Shown here piece after piece: positions 9,989 through 18,969 of a stretch of 64,000 nt of DNA (within the stretch, counting starts at the first letter, position 1; every line of letters begins with the position of its first letter). The stretch spans positions 1 through 64,000 of the forward strand of contig JAECUM010009266.1 of NCBI GenBank assembly GCA_016617855.1, read 5' to 3'. A model generated the notes under the pieces. The model saw nothing but the letters and a program-made list of their open reading frames with translations, had not been told where the DNA came from and did no database searches. The position numbers and the translations under genes are program-made. The stretch is from Megalonaias nervosa (lineage: Eukaryota; Mollusca; Bivalvia; Unionida; Unionidae).

Positions 9989-10038
9989 GGGTCGGTCTCC
10001 AGTCTGACCATCCATGGTTGACTCGTCTACCTATGAAC

Positions 10039-10392
10039 ATGCCTTCCAGACTAGTCAAGCTGAACGAAGCTTACGTGAATTTACATCATGTCAGGCTAAA
10101 CCTGATACCGAAGCCTGAAGAGTTAGAGAATGTCAGGATGTTAACAATAGCCCAAGATCTGGTAGAAGAGGTCTTCAAAAAGGAAATCAAGAAAGAACAA
10201 GACGAATGGACAGAGAAGTACAGACTTCAGAAGCAGAGAGAACAGCAGCATCAGCAGCAACAACAACATCAGCAGGAACCAGACAGAGGTTATGTTGACC
10301 GCCGTGTGGACACCAAAGAGTTCTCCTTTTTTCCGCAGAAGCAGGCCGTATCGTGTAGGAAAGCCTGCCGCCAGAAGGGGACGCAGTGTTAG
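10039..10392 (+). CDS. Cassette 1: Lys/Glu/Gln-rich coiled-coil protein (copy A)
   Basis: The intact ORF from ATG 10,039 encodes 117 residues. The core motif DLVEEVFKKEIKKEQDEWTE is followed by a Gln/His-rich tract (10,225-10,280), and the C-terminus is basic. The start aligns with the ATG of the copy B cassette at 19,321 (MSSKLAKRKK). A related motif (DMMRKVMKEEVKKIKDTWTK) occurs in cassette 3, so the cassettes look like diverged tandem paralogues. A perfect histone-type hairpin lies 40 nt downstream. Family unknown to me; a charged nuclear or DNA-binding protein is plausible. Confidence 0.6.
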   Translation: MPSRLVKLNEAYVNLHHVRLNLIPKPEELENVRMLTIAQDLVEEVFKKEIKKEQDEWTEKYRLQKQREQQHQQQQQHQQEPDRGYVDRRVDTKEFSFFPQKQAVSCRKACRQKGTQC

Positions 10393-10431
10393 ACAGTAAA
10401 AAGATTGCCATCACTCCCCGTCAACAAAAAC

Positions 10432-10472
10432 AGCCCTTTTCAGGGCTACCCCCAATACTCTCAAAGAGACAT
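10432..10472 (+). promoter_or_regulatory. Perfect histone-type 3' stem-loop and U7-like element, cassette 1 (copy A)
   Basis: AGCCCTTTTCAGGGCT (10,432-10,447) has a full 6-bp stem and the TTTC loop of replication-dependent histone mRNAs. It is preceded by AAAAAC and followed by ACCCCCA, close to the canonical ACCCA flank. TCAAAGAGACA begins 12-13 nt downstream, the place and composition of a histone downstream element bound by U7 snRNA. Confidence 0.8.
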
Positions 10473-10687
10473 ACTAATTCAATTGCCAAAAAAATTTGTG
10501 TGTTTATGTTTTAAAAAATAGAAGTGTGTCTATAAGCACTTCGTTTCTTTTATCAGTAAAGATCCACACTTCGTTTCTCTGTTTTGTCGAATAGTGTATG
10601 TGTGTGTGTGTGTGCAAGTAAAAAAAAGTCAACGTGATTGTTTCTTTTGGGTTCGAGTGCTTGATGTAATGGTAAGTTTTGGTGTCA

Positions 10688-10753
10688 GGGGATGTTTACC
10701 TTCACGTCCGTGCTCCACAGATATAAAGCGGAGCGCTCGTCAATCTGGCTACC
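10688..10753 (+). promoter_or_regulatory. Promoter of cassette 2 (copy A)
   Basis: GGGATGTTTACCTTCACGTC, CGTGCTCCAC and ATATAAAGC (about 10,720) are followed by CGTCAATCTGGCTACC. The same block precedes cassette 3 (12,087-12,152) with few changes, and the TATA-to-initiator part precedes the copy B cassette 2 (rc of 18,550-18,600). Confidence 0.6.
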
Positions 10754-10777
10754 CACTTTGACACGTCAACATTGAAC

Positions 10778-11398
10778 ATGAGTAGAAGAATCGCAAAACT
10801 TTTAGAACTTCAAATGCACCTGGAGTATACCAGGCGCCTCCTGGACGAGCTGACCATGTAGACCGTTGCAGAAGAATCTAGGATAGAGGTGGAGGAAGAG
10901 AAGAAAAAGAAAGAAGAGGAGAAGGAAAGGAAGCGAGGGATTATGCCTCACCTCATGCTAAGACCTGTGTGCGAGGTCAAGCCTGAGGTGAGGACACCTC
11001 CACAGCCAGCACGACTTCAGCTACAGCATCAAGCAGTACAGCCACCTCAACCACAGCCACAGCCATAACAACGTCAGCCACAACCTCTGCCACCAGTACC
11101 AAGAGCCGTTGTCCTCCAGACAGAAAGCTGGGAGGAGGAGGAGGCAATGGTGGAATTGAAGAGACAGCGGCAAGAGTGGGAGCCGCAGAGACCTCATCAT
11201 CATACCCGGGTGTGGCGTAGAAAACAGAGGGAAGAAGTCTTCACTGTCCCTCAAAGTGAAGACTGGGAGAATGAAGCCAGCCAACCACCTTCTGCTTTGC
11301 CAACAACAAATGTGAATTGGGGGCAGGATTGGAGTAGGAGATGTGGCTGTGGTGCCAGACCTGGGAGTTGCCAGCATTAACCAGGTGCATCTGAAGTT
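10778..11398 (+). pseudogene. Cassette 2: charged, Gln/Pro-rich protein (copy A), broken
   Basis: The frame opens MSRRIAKLLELQMHLEYTRR and meets TAG at 10,859. It continues with a Glu/Lys-rich block, a PQPQPQP-type Gln/Pro tract and, after a frame change, charged sequence around VELKRQRQEWEPQRPHHH. A last block (VPDLGVASINQVHLKFEEQ) in another frame matches copy B, where the equivalent frame also runs into the hairpin. The N-terminus aligns with copy B (ATG at 18,535). Function unknown. Confidence 0.5.
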
Positions 11399-11406
11399 CG
11401 AAGAAC

Positions 11407-11448
11407 AGCCCTTCTCGGGGCTAACCAGATCTCTAGAAAAGAGAGACT
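11407..11448 (+). promoter_or_regulatory. Histone-type 3' stem-loop and U7-like element, cassette 2 (copy A)
   Basis: AGCCCTTCTCGGGGCT (11,407-11,422) folds into the same 6-bp hairpin with a TCTC loop and one T-G pair, flanked by AACC. GAAAAGAGAGACT begins 14 nt downstream. The copy B equivalent is at 17,958-17,973. Confidence 0.7.
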
Positions 11449-11503
11449 ATTCAAGTTGCCAATTTGAGTGAATGTAGAGTAGTGTGACAATAAACAATTT
11501 ACT

Positions 11504-11518
11504 GGTGTGTGTGTGTGT

Positions 11519-11602
<84 letters not shown>
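11504..11602 (+). repeat. (GT)n microsatellite
   Basis: Nearly uninterrupted GT dinucleotides of about 98 bp start where copy B similarity (CTGGTGT) ends. The long Val-Cys open frame across it is an artefact. Confidence 0.95.
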
Positions 11603-11605
<3 letters not shown>

Positions 11606-11611
11606 GCGTTC

Positions 11612-12066
11612 GCGTGCGTTTGTGTGGATAGTAGATATAGTATGTTTTTCTTCTCTTCCCGTTTTTATGGATAATATACTGTGTGTGTTTTATTCGTTCG
11701 CGTTCGTTTGTATGGATAGTAAATGTGGTGTGTTTTATGCATTTGCGTCCGTTTGTGTGGATAGTATATATAGTGTGTTTTATGCATTCGCATCCGTTTG
11801 TGTGGATAGTATATGTGGTGTGATTAATGCATTCGCTCCCGTTTGTGTGGATATTAGGTATGGTGTGTTTTATGCGTTTGCGTCCGTTTGTGTGGATAGT
11901 AGATATGGTGTGCTTTTTTTCTTCTCTTCCCGTTTGTGTGGATAGTATAGCGTTTTTTATCTTCTCGTCTGTGCAGACAGTATAATGTGTGTTTTATGCA
12001 TTCGAGTCCGTTTGTATGGATAGTAGGTATGGTGTGTTTTATGCGTTCGCGTGCTTTTGTGTGGAT
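11612..12066 (+). repeat. 45-bp minisatellite array, about 10 units
   Basis: Imperfect units of the type CGTTTGTGTGGATAGTA...GTGTGTTTTATGCATTCG repeat every 45 bp. Because 45 is a multiple of three the array stays open in one frame. It sits between cassettes 2 and 3. Confidence 0.85.
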
Positions 12067-12086
12067 AGTATGTGAACTGAGTGTAA

Positions 12087-12152
12087 GGGATGTTTTCCTT
12101 CACGTCCGTGCTCCACGGATATAAAGCACAGTGCTCGTCAGTCTGGCTACCT
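12087..12152 (+). promoter_or_regulatory. Promoter of cassette 3 (copy A)
   Basis: GGGATGTTTTCCTTCACGTC, CGTGCTCCAC and GATATAAAGC are followed by CGTCAGTCTGGCTACC, nearly identical to the promoter of cassette 2. Confidence 0.6.
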
Positions 12153-12155
12153 GCG

Positions 12156-12753
12156 ATGACTATTCAACACTTTCTAAATAACGAATTTGTTTAACGAATT
12201 GAAAGACAGTTGGTACTGGATGATTGATGCAGCCTACATGGTGGAAAGACTTGAAAAAGAATGGAAATATCCAGTTACGAAAGGCTTTGTGGCCAGTTAA
12301 ATCACTAGCCTCAAAGTAGCCAGGGATCTGGTGCAAGGTATGATAGAAGAGGAGGTGGAGAAATTAAGATGTTTCATCCAGCCTAAGTATGTGAAAGTGG
12401 GGACATAGAAGGAGGCCCTTGATCATGTCATCCAAGTGAGGAGCTCCTTACAAGATATAGCCAATTAAACCGAGTGGTCTTTTGTCCAGTGGGGCTCATA
12501 ACAATTAAGGAAATCTGAAGACATGATGAGAAAAGTGATGAAAGAAGAGGTAAAGAAAATCAAAGACACCTGGACAAAAGAGAGAAAGGAGAAGGAAAAC
12601 AGAAAGAGAAATGAAGCGTTTGACAGACTGAACAACATCGGGATCAAGGTCCAGGAAAAATTCAGAGCTATGGGACATCCTGACTGGATGCCAGAGAAAG
12701 AAAAGAAGAAGAAAGGAATTATAGGCAAAGCGAAGAACTGGTGGAAGAAATGA
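12156..12753 (+). pseudogene. Cassette 3: Lys-rich coiled-coil protein (copy A), broken
   Basis: After the ATG at 12,156 several in-frame stops interrupt a charged protein. The best-preserved piece is the open frame 12,523-12,753, with DMMRKVMKEEVKKIKDTWTK, a pattern close to that of cassette 1, and a C-terminus rich in Lys and Trp (AKNWWKK). A second related motif (LVQGMIEEEVEK) lies near 12,330. A canonical histone hairpin follows 24 nt after the stop. It is missing from copy B. Confidence 0.5.
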
Positions 12754-12776
12754 AGACAATAGAAAAAGAACCCAAA

Positions 12777-12816
12777 GGCTCTTTTCAGGGCCACTTTCAT
12801 ATGCCTGGAAAAGATA
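12777..12816 (+). promoter_or_regulatory. Canonical histone-type 3' stem-loop, cassette 3 (copy A)
   Basis: AAA precedes GGCTCTTTTCAGGGCC (12,777-12,792), which is followed by ACTTTC. This fits the metazoan histone consensus GGCYCTTTTCAGRGCC. CTGGAAAAGATATT follows at about the U7-target distance. Confidence 0.8.
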
Positions 12817-13010
12817 TTTATTCTTTCTTGCCTATATGTATTATCTGTATTTGTCTATGTCTCTGTCTCTCTTGTATTTGTCCCTACCTAGAGTGGTAGT
12901 TGCGCATATTCAGGTCAGCCACTTGCCACATTGTCGCAAGTGTCCAGTACCGTGACGTCATCCCACCTCTTCCATTCCTTTTGTCGCTATACAGGCTCAA
13001 TATCTTTTGT
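12777..13010 (+). repeat. Element end: terminal inverted repeat partner of 37,634-38,000
   Basis: From the hairpin outward, this end aligns with the polymerase-side end of copy B in the same window orientation (shared TGTCTATGTCTCTGTCT, CAGGTCAGCCA, GTGTCCAGTACCGTGA). The two elements are in opposite orientation, so these sequences are inverted ends of one element type. A TGACGTCA palindrome lies at 12,953-12,960. Confidence 0.6.
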
Positions 13011-13079
13011 CTCTAAAGTGCCCCAGGGTTTTGATTTTGTCTCTATAAATCTTGTCTCCATAGTGCCCCGGGGTGGGTG

Positions 13080-15298
13080 GGTCTGTAATGTATTTTACTA
13101 CCGATGTTCAATAGGTTTAGAAACGTATTGTTGCGGTACACCTTTCTATACTCAGCTTTGACTCCCTCCTGATAATGCCATTTGATTTGTCTTATCGTGA
13201 AATCTAATTGCGCTTTTACGTAATCTTCAACTATTTCCTTTGATACTCGTTTTGAAAAAATGAGTCGATGTCATTTCACAAAATCATACGAATCTTGTTA
13301 CCGCCATAATATCTGTGTTCACTGGCGTTTATAATCGACACTTATACTTGTCTTTAAGTGATAAGTGTATTTGAATATTCTTGAGCTTTTATTCCCCTTC
13401 ATTATCTTCTATTATACTTATGTATCATGTGTTTCGTACGCAAAGAAATGAATAATAATATATCAAGAATGTTTGCATTTTATTTGGTGGAAAAAACACC
13501 AAGGACAATTGTACATTTGTTATAAATGCGCTTTTATGCGAAACAAACACGGAATATAATTGCATTTATTTCAATCATTGTATTGGTCAAATGCATAATC
13601 TATTTGAGCACTATAAACAGGTGTTCACATTAAACATTTTTTGGTCATGATAAGGTGTGCTTTTAATAGATGCGTGTTATTATTAAATAGTTGGTCATCA
13701 TGAGCACCGGTTTACAGTAAGCGGGTATCAGTTATGTTTTCCTGCAGGCTTGACTCATGGGCAAATTGACTCAGAATAGAACATATTTTAATTTTAGTGT
13801 TAAACGCACACTATCTGAATAACCAGCCTTTTCTGATTTCTTTTCGTTCTTGTATATCGTACTTAGAGGTCACCAATGTTGTCTTCTCCAATTCTGTATC
13901 AAACAGATCTTACAACAAATTATATTTTACTGGCATGCATCTGCCTGACACATATTCCCGTAGATTGGTTTTAATGATATAGATCATTACACTTTCCTGC
14001 TAAACTTGCCCAAGTACTGTATCAGGCAGAAAATTCACATTGCATTGGAGAGAAAAGTTTTGAAGCGCTCATCGCTTCTTTATTCGATGAATAATACTAG
14101 CTTGCCTTGTATTGATTTATCTGACGTCGTCGGTGACAATTCAGTTTAGTTGGAAACACCTGTCCATTGGTTCATCGATTCAAGAGTACACTTTTAAATA
14201 TTATGCAATCCTCAACAAATCCATTTCCGTTGACAAAGTAAATAATAGATAACTTAATTTTGTTGCACTTGTTACGGTCTGTTTCAGTGTCATTACCCAA
14301 TGAAAAGGTTATAACGTTTCAGAAGGTACTTTAAGGTGCAAAGCTTGATACAGTTTAGACCGCATGCATATATGAAAAGATAGTGTCAAACTCTGAACCG
14401 GAAATGAACTCGAGTGTGCGGAGCAGATGAAAGGCTCCGCTGTCCTGCAAATTCAGTTGAGATCGCCCCCCCCCCCCCGAAAAAAACTCCCAGAAATTAT
14501 TCGGTACATTTCTTGTCCTAAAATCTTAACTGGTCTTGCAAATTTTTTAATTTTTTAAATAGTCAAATTTCATTTGTCTAGTAAAATTTACAGTAGCGTA
14601 CATACAGAATGTTGGATGCAAGATTGTATGAATTAATTAAAAAATTTGTTGTGCAATACTATTAATGCTCAGTATGGTACGCTACTCTTTATATTTACAT
14701 TACCGATTATGATGATGAACGATATTATTTTTATTATTAGTAACACTTTATCGCGAATATTCCCGCAATTTATGAAGTGTTCTTTTCTCTTCTTTCTCAT
14801 CTGTAATTCCATTATTGATGAAATATTTAACTTGTTAATCGTTGCTACTGCAAATGTTTCAGGTTTTGTTTGGCACTCTCATGCCTAATATTTCAATCAG
14901 TTGAATACCTTTCCCTTCTTTTGTGTCATCCCTTGCAGCCACATCTGACTGATCATGTTTCTCATCTGTTTCAATGGCTGCTGTTTATATTCGTTCCCCA
15001 TTTTTTCTCGTGTTTATTTTTCCTTACCTGTTGGTCTGCTTGGGGAAGTTTGTAAACTTCGTATATTTCCAGCTCCAATGAACTGGGGAAGGATGTCATT
15101 ATATGCCGGATGATAATGTACCCTACCATGGGAATCAGCACGGATACCAGTCTACTTCCTTTTTAATCAGATCAACAATAAAAGCCATGTTTCTACTGAC
15201 TGCGAATATCTAGATATTTATGACTGAGATTACACTTTTAAGCTGTGTCTGTTGTATAGTTGTTTATAATCTTCGTTTCGTTATTAATGGTGTGGTTG

Positions 15299-15344
<46 letters not shown>

Positions 15345-15800
15345 CGAAAAAGAAGCAGTGGCAGTAGTAGCATTTGTAGCAGTAGCAATACTGGTTCCAG
15401 TAACAAAACTAGTTGTTGTTTTCTATTTTTTTCGTCCCGTTGTAATGGACCCATTAAAGTCTTTGAACGGTACATTATATCTGCTTTTAGAGTAGAATAG
15501 AAACTAATGAATTTTAGAATCGAGCTAGAGAGGTCGTGTACGAAAACATTTTATGTAAAAATGTAAGTTTGTGCAAGTTTCAAAAACTGAAGTCACGTTG
15601 GCATTTTGAACTCAAAAAATTTTAAGTATAAACAAGACAATATTCACAAACATAGATATGAAGTGCGGCTTTATATAAAGAAAACGAAGCAACGGAATTA
15701 TATCATAGGTGAATCAACAAACATCATTAAAAGAACATAGCAGTTTAATGACAATTCAGAATGGAAGCATTAACAAAGTTCTTAGTCGCCTAATAACACC
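13080..15800. other. Non-coding stretch between element end and direct repeat
   Basis: This is AT-rich DNA with no convincing ORF or domain. It holds a poly-C run (14,466-14,478) and an AAT microsatellite. At the right-hand locus the element end abuts the direct repeat without this 2.7 kb, so it may be an insertion or a larger retained segment. Confidence 0.6.
15302..15344 (+). repeat. (AAT)n microsatellite
   Basis: About 14 AAT/ATA triplets in a row, followed by degenerate GTAGCAGTAG-like triplets. Confidence 0.9.
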
Positions 15801-15989
15801 AGAGTTGTGTTAGCCCAAGTTCATGCTATCGATTTTGAAAAGGAAATGACTGACCCCATTGCAATACCAGCTACCTCCACTAGACAAAGAGAGTCAAGAG
15901 CTCCGAAAAAAAGAAAATCGAGAATGAGATCCTGAAGATTCTTTTCACATTTGAGAGACATGGCAAGTGACTTACAGAAAATTTCGCAT

Positions 15990-16470
15990 GACGACGTTCA
16001 TGTGTACGGTTAAATTTAAAGATTTAAAGTCTGAAGTGCCACCAGAGCAAGCAGCACGTTTCATTACTAATATATTGGAATCTGTAGCATAGAAATTGAA
16101 ATGAAAGATCATTTGAGACTATCCATTACTCACGATAGTTTGAAGTCTGCCATCTGGATCGAATATATAACACCGACTTAATTAATATCTTCCAAAATTA
16201 TTAACAAAATTCAGAATGCTTAACAATTAACGAGTTTAACCGAATAGACAAGCGAATGTTCATTTGACTCATGCTTCACCACCAAGAGGTAGAGAATGAC
16301 GCAAAATTCAATTGGTGGTTGGACTTTACAGTACCAAAGATGATATCGTCGAGATTACTCACCATCAAGGGCAGATGGGTTTGCTCACGCCATTGCTTTT
16401 ACTAGATCTTATTGCCACGAAGAGCGATATCGTTGAATGGAAGCGATCTTCAAAGAATATTTTCGTTCTT
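15990..16470 (+). pseudogene. Fragment of an older Polinton DNA polymerase N-terminus
   Basis: TVKFKDLKSEVPPEQAARFI (from about 16,008) resembles TVKFKDFKSDV of the copy A polymerase. Further traces (around 16,120-16,170 and 16,370-16,450) follow the same order as the polymerase N-terminal region, with many stops. It is more diverged than copies A and B are from each other, so it comes from another, older element. The sibling fragment is at 38,310-38,780. Confidence 0.65.
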
Positions 16471-17285
16471 AAACTTTAGCTCTTTTGTCCCTATAAACTT
16501 TCTGTCATTAATTTTCCAGTGGTAATTTCTGTTTGCCCATTAAATCTTTCGAAACTATTTAACATACTACAGAACAGGCGGAGACACATTTCCTGCCAAA
16601 CACACTCAACACGGACAGACCCATCCTTTGAAACCTGCGACGTACGACGTTATTTTCGTTCGAGCACAGTCTATCACCTCATGCCACACTGAAATAAAGC
16701 GTAACGTGTAAAATGGCGCCTATGTTAAATTTCCATTTTATCCCGGAATGTTTGACTCTGTTTAACACATTCTACCCCTACCCTCGTTTGTTCCTTAATG
16801 ACATGATTTTCTACTGACTTTCTACATTTTACCGTTTTTACTAAACAACAAGAAAATGCAACGTTCTATATAATTTGATAAAGTTTAATGTATACCTTTT
16901 CATCATCATACAAATAAGTACCAATACCACACATGTCATGTGGCAAACAAACCATGCAAATAAGGTACTATTTGTTTGGCATATCTTGCTGATTTTGACC
17001 AACCTCAAAGTGTGCGTCTTGGGGGGGTGGAGATGGAAGAATAATTGTGGTACATCATAGTGATAAGATAATTTACTATAAAAGTATTTATCTTGGCAGG
17101 ATCACTCAGCTAGTTATATGTGGTGACATTATTTCAGCACTAAGATCACTCACTTTCACATATCATAGTTACTATATTTTGGGGGAAAATAGTCTAATAT
17201 CAGGGTCAAATTGCCACTCATCAGGTTCTGAAAACCAGTTTTATTGATCACTTTTCTTACAAAGTTTAAATGTGCCACCCCTAAA

Positions 17286-17287
<2 letters not shown>

Positions 17288-17356
<69 letters not shown>

Positions 17357-17391
17357 GAGAGATAGAGAGAGAGAGAGAGAGGGGGGGGGGG
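17288..17391 (+). repeat. (GT)n(GA)n compound microsatellite
   Basis: GT repeats pass into GA repeats and a poly-G run. The same compound repeat occurs at 39,600-39,690 in the sibling direct repeat. Confidence 0.95.
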
Positions 17392-17479
17392 AGATATCCC
17401 TAAAACGGTCAGAGCAAAGCTTATCTAAAACATAAAAGTGTTCGCAAAACCCTGCCATTTTTTCACATTCTAACCATGC

Positions 17480-17757
17480 ACGGATGCGGAAGGTGGCCGG
17501 TTCGATCCCCGGCCGAGTCATCCTAAAGACTTATAAAAATGGTACTAGCAGCTGCCTCGCTTGGCGCACAACATTAAAAAGTTAGCGTTAGGACTGGTCC
17601 GCCTGGTGTCAGGATAATGCGACTGGGTGAGACCTGGTGCCACGTGTCTGCGGCATGATGCCCCAATGCTTGACATCACTATAAACTGCCACGCTGCAGA
17701 CATCGTAGCAATATGACTGGAAAATTGTTAAGCCACGTTAAAAATCCAAATCAAACA
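17480..17757 (+). mobile_element. tRNA-headed SINE (5' damaged)
   Basis: The B-box-like GGTTCGATCCCCGGCCGAGTC is followed by the SINE body shared with the copies at 50.0, 59.0 and 61.4 kb (TGCCTCGCTTGGCGC, GGATAATG.GACTGGGTG, GACATCGTAGC, TTAAAAATCCAAATC). Only part of the tRNA-like head remains. Confidence 0.85.
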
Positions 17758-17934
17758 CTATTACACCAGCAAAGGAGTTAGTGTTTCTATTCACACTACT
17801 CCACATTCACACAAAACAAACACTTATGAATGAAGGGTCATGATTTTTTTTGTTAAGGGAATGACAAATACACTCACACATGCACACATACAGACACTAC
17901 CAACAAACATAATAATTTTGGCAACTTGATCAGT

Positions 17935-17973
17935 TTCTTTATTCTAGAGATCTTTTTAGCCCTGAGAAGGGCT
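17935..17973 (-). promoter_or_regulatory. Histone-type 3' stem-loop, cassette 2 (copy B)
   Basis: On the - strand AGCCCTTCTCAGGGCT (17,958-17,973) is a perfect 6-bp hairpin with a TCTC loop, preceded by AACAAC. It is followed by AGATCTCTAGAATAAAGAAA, which aligns with copy A at 11,427-11,446. Confidence 0.7.
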
Positions 17974-17978
17974 GTTGT

Positions 17979-18535
17979 TTTTCTGTCAAACTCCAGATGC
18001 AACTGTTTAATGATTACGTCTCCCAGGTCTGGCCCCACATTCGCAGCGCTGACTCCAATCCTGCTCCCAATTGACTGTTGTTGTTGGGAGCGCATATGGG
18101 GTTTGAGTTGCTTCACTACCCCATTCCTCAGTTTGAGCGATAGTGAAGACTATGTTCCTTCCTTCTATTCCAAACCCTCGGATGATGCACTACCCGTGGT
18201 TGCTATTGTTGTCGCTGCGGCTCCCACTCTTGCCGGTGCCTTTCCAATCCCTTGTCCAAGTTTTTTATCTAAGGGGCAGCAGGTCTAGGTGGTGGTGGTA
18301 TTGGTTGTGGTTGTGATGCTTGACGCTGTAGAGGTGTCCTCACCATTGGCTTGACCTCACCATTTGCCTTAGGATGAGGTAAAGCAAACATGTTTTCTTC
18401 TCCTCTTCTCTCTTCTTTTTCTCCTTCTCTTTAATCTTTTCTTCTTCCTAGATTGGCTCCATCGCCAGCTCATTCAGCAGGCGCCGGTGCATCTGGAGCT
18501 CAATCTTTTTGGAAATCCTACTCATTTTCTTGTAC
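17979..18535 (-). pseudogene. Cassette 2: charged Gln/Pro-rich protein (copy B), broken
   Basis: The ATG at 18,535 begins MSRISKKIELQMHRRLLNEL, aligned with copy A at 10,778. A Glu/Lys-rich block and Pro/Gln tract follow in shifting frames. The last block (VSAANVGPDLGDVIIKQLHL) matches copy A. The open + strand frame over this region is a shadow. Role unknown. Confidence 0.5.
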
Positions 18536-18554
18536 TTGACAGGCCAACGATGCG

Positions 18555-18600
18555 TAGCCAGACTGATGAACGGTACGCTTTATATCTCTGAAGCACATCT
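18555..18600 (-). promoter_or_regulatory. Promoter of cassette 2 (copy B)
   Basis: On the - strand GAGATATAAAGCGTACC and TCATCAGTCTGGCTACG match the TATA and start-site blocks at 10,720-10,753 and 12,117-12,152. Confidence 0.55.
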
Positions 18601-18923
18601 TACATAAAAAAGCTAACAATACCCACACCGCAACCAAAGCACGGAATACGCGGACCTAAAAGAAACACTTACTTTCACTGTTGTCCTACAAACACACTTA
18701 CTATCCTACGCAGCCAGGAAAACCAACATTTCATTGACTCATACATTAACACAACCCTAAAACATACACGCACATGCACGCTGTCTTGCAAGTCAGGGAA
18801 ACGAAGTGTTTATAGGCACACTTCTATCTTGACTTACAATCACACACACAGACCAACACACAAATACAGACAAAGCTTGGCAATAGAGTAGTATGGGGTT
18901 TTTTTTCTCTAGATTTTGGGGTA

Positions 18924-18938
18924 GCACTGGAAGGGCTA
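18924..18938 (-). promoter_or_regulatory. Decayed histone-type hairpin, cassette 1 (copy B)
   Basis: On the - strand AGCCCTTCCAGTGCT, followed by ACCCC, is the positional equivalent of the perfect hairpin at 10,432. A lost base and a substitution break the stem. Confidence 0.5.
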
Positions 18939-18969
18939 TTTTGTTTGTTAAGAGTTGGGGCAATTTCTC

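Larger units (their letters stand above)
1..13075 (+). mobile_element. Polinton/Maverick (adintovirus-like) element, copy A, cut by the window start
   Basis: Genes on the + strand run from a protein-primed DNA polymerase through a BIR protein, small proteins, packaging ATPase and core protein to a cluster of Lys/Gln-rich cassettes. Every block is matched, inverted, in the copy at 17.76-38.05 kb. The polymerase-side end lies beyond the window start. The other end is taken near 13,075, where similarity to the outer end of copy B fades. Integrase, capsid and protease genes are absent, so this is an internally deleted copy. Most genes carry stops or frameshifts. The family call rests on the combination of a pPolB and an FtsK/HerA-type packaging ATPase with an inverted copy that has integrase, adenain and hexon-like genes. 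Confidence 0.9.
15800..17757 (+). repeat. Direct repeat, left copy (older Polinton polymerase fragment, GT/GA tract, SINE)
   Basis: This segment aligns along its length and in the same orientation with 38,120-40,010. Shared blocks include the start (GTTAG.CCAAGTT.ATGCTATCGATTT), the polymerase fragment, the region around GGTGGAGAT/GGGGTGGAGG, the GT-GA compound microsatellite and the SINE. The two copies flank copy B. Confidence 0.75.

Noticed and set aside
11484..11945. Open frame of 153 codons with long Val-Cys run
   Set aside because: It is only the GT microsatellite plus the 45-bp minisatellite; no promoter, motif or conservation supports a protein.
12523..12753. Cassette 3 protein as a histone, given the histone-type 3' end
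   Set aside because: The sequence is Lys-rich and coiled-coil-like, with no histone-fold pattern that I can see.
17156..17521. Minus-strand ORF with PGIEPATFRIRAWLE and Leu-Ser runs
   Set aside because: It is the reverse of the SINE tRNA-like head and the GA microsatellite.
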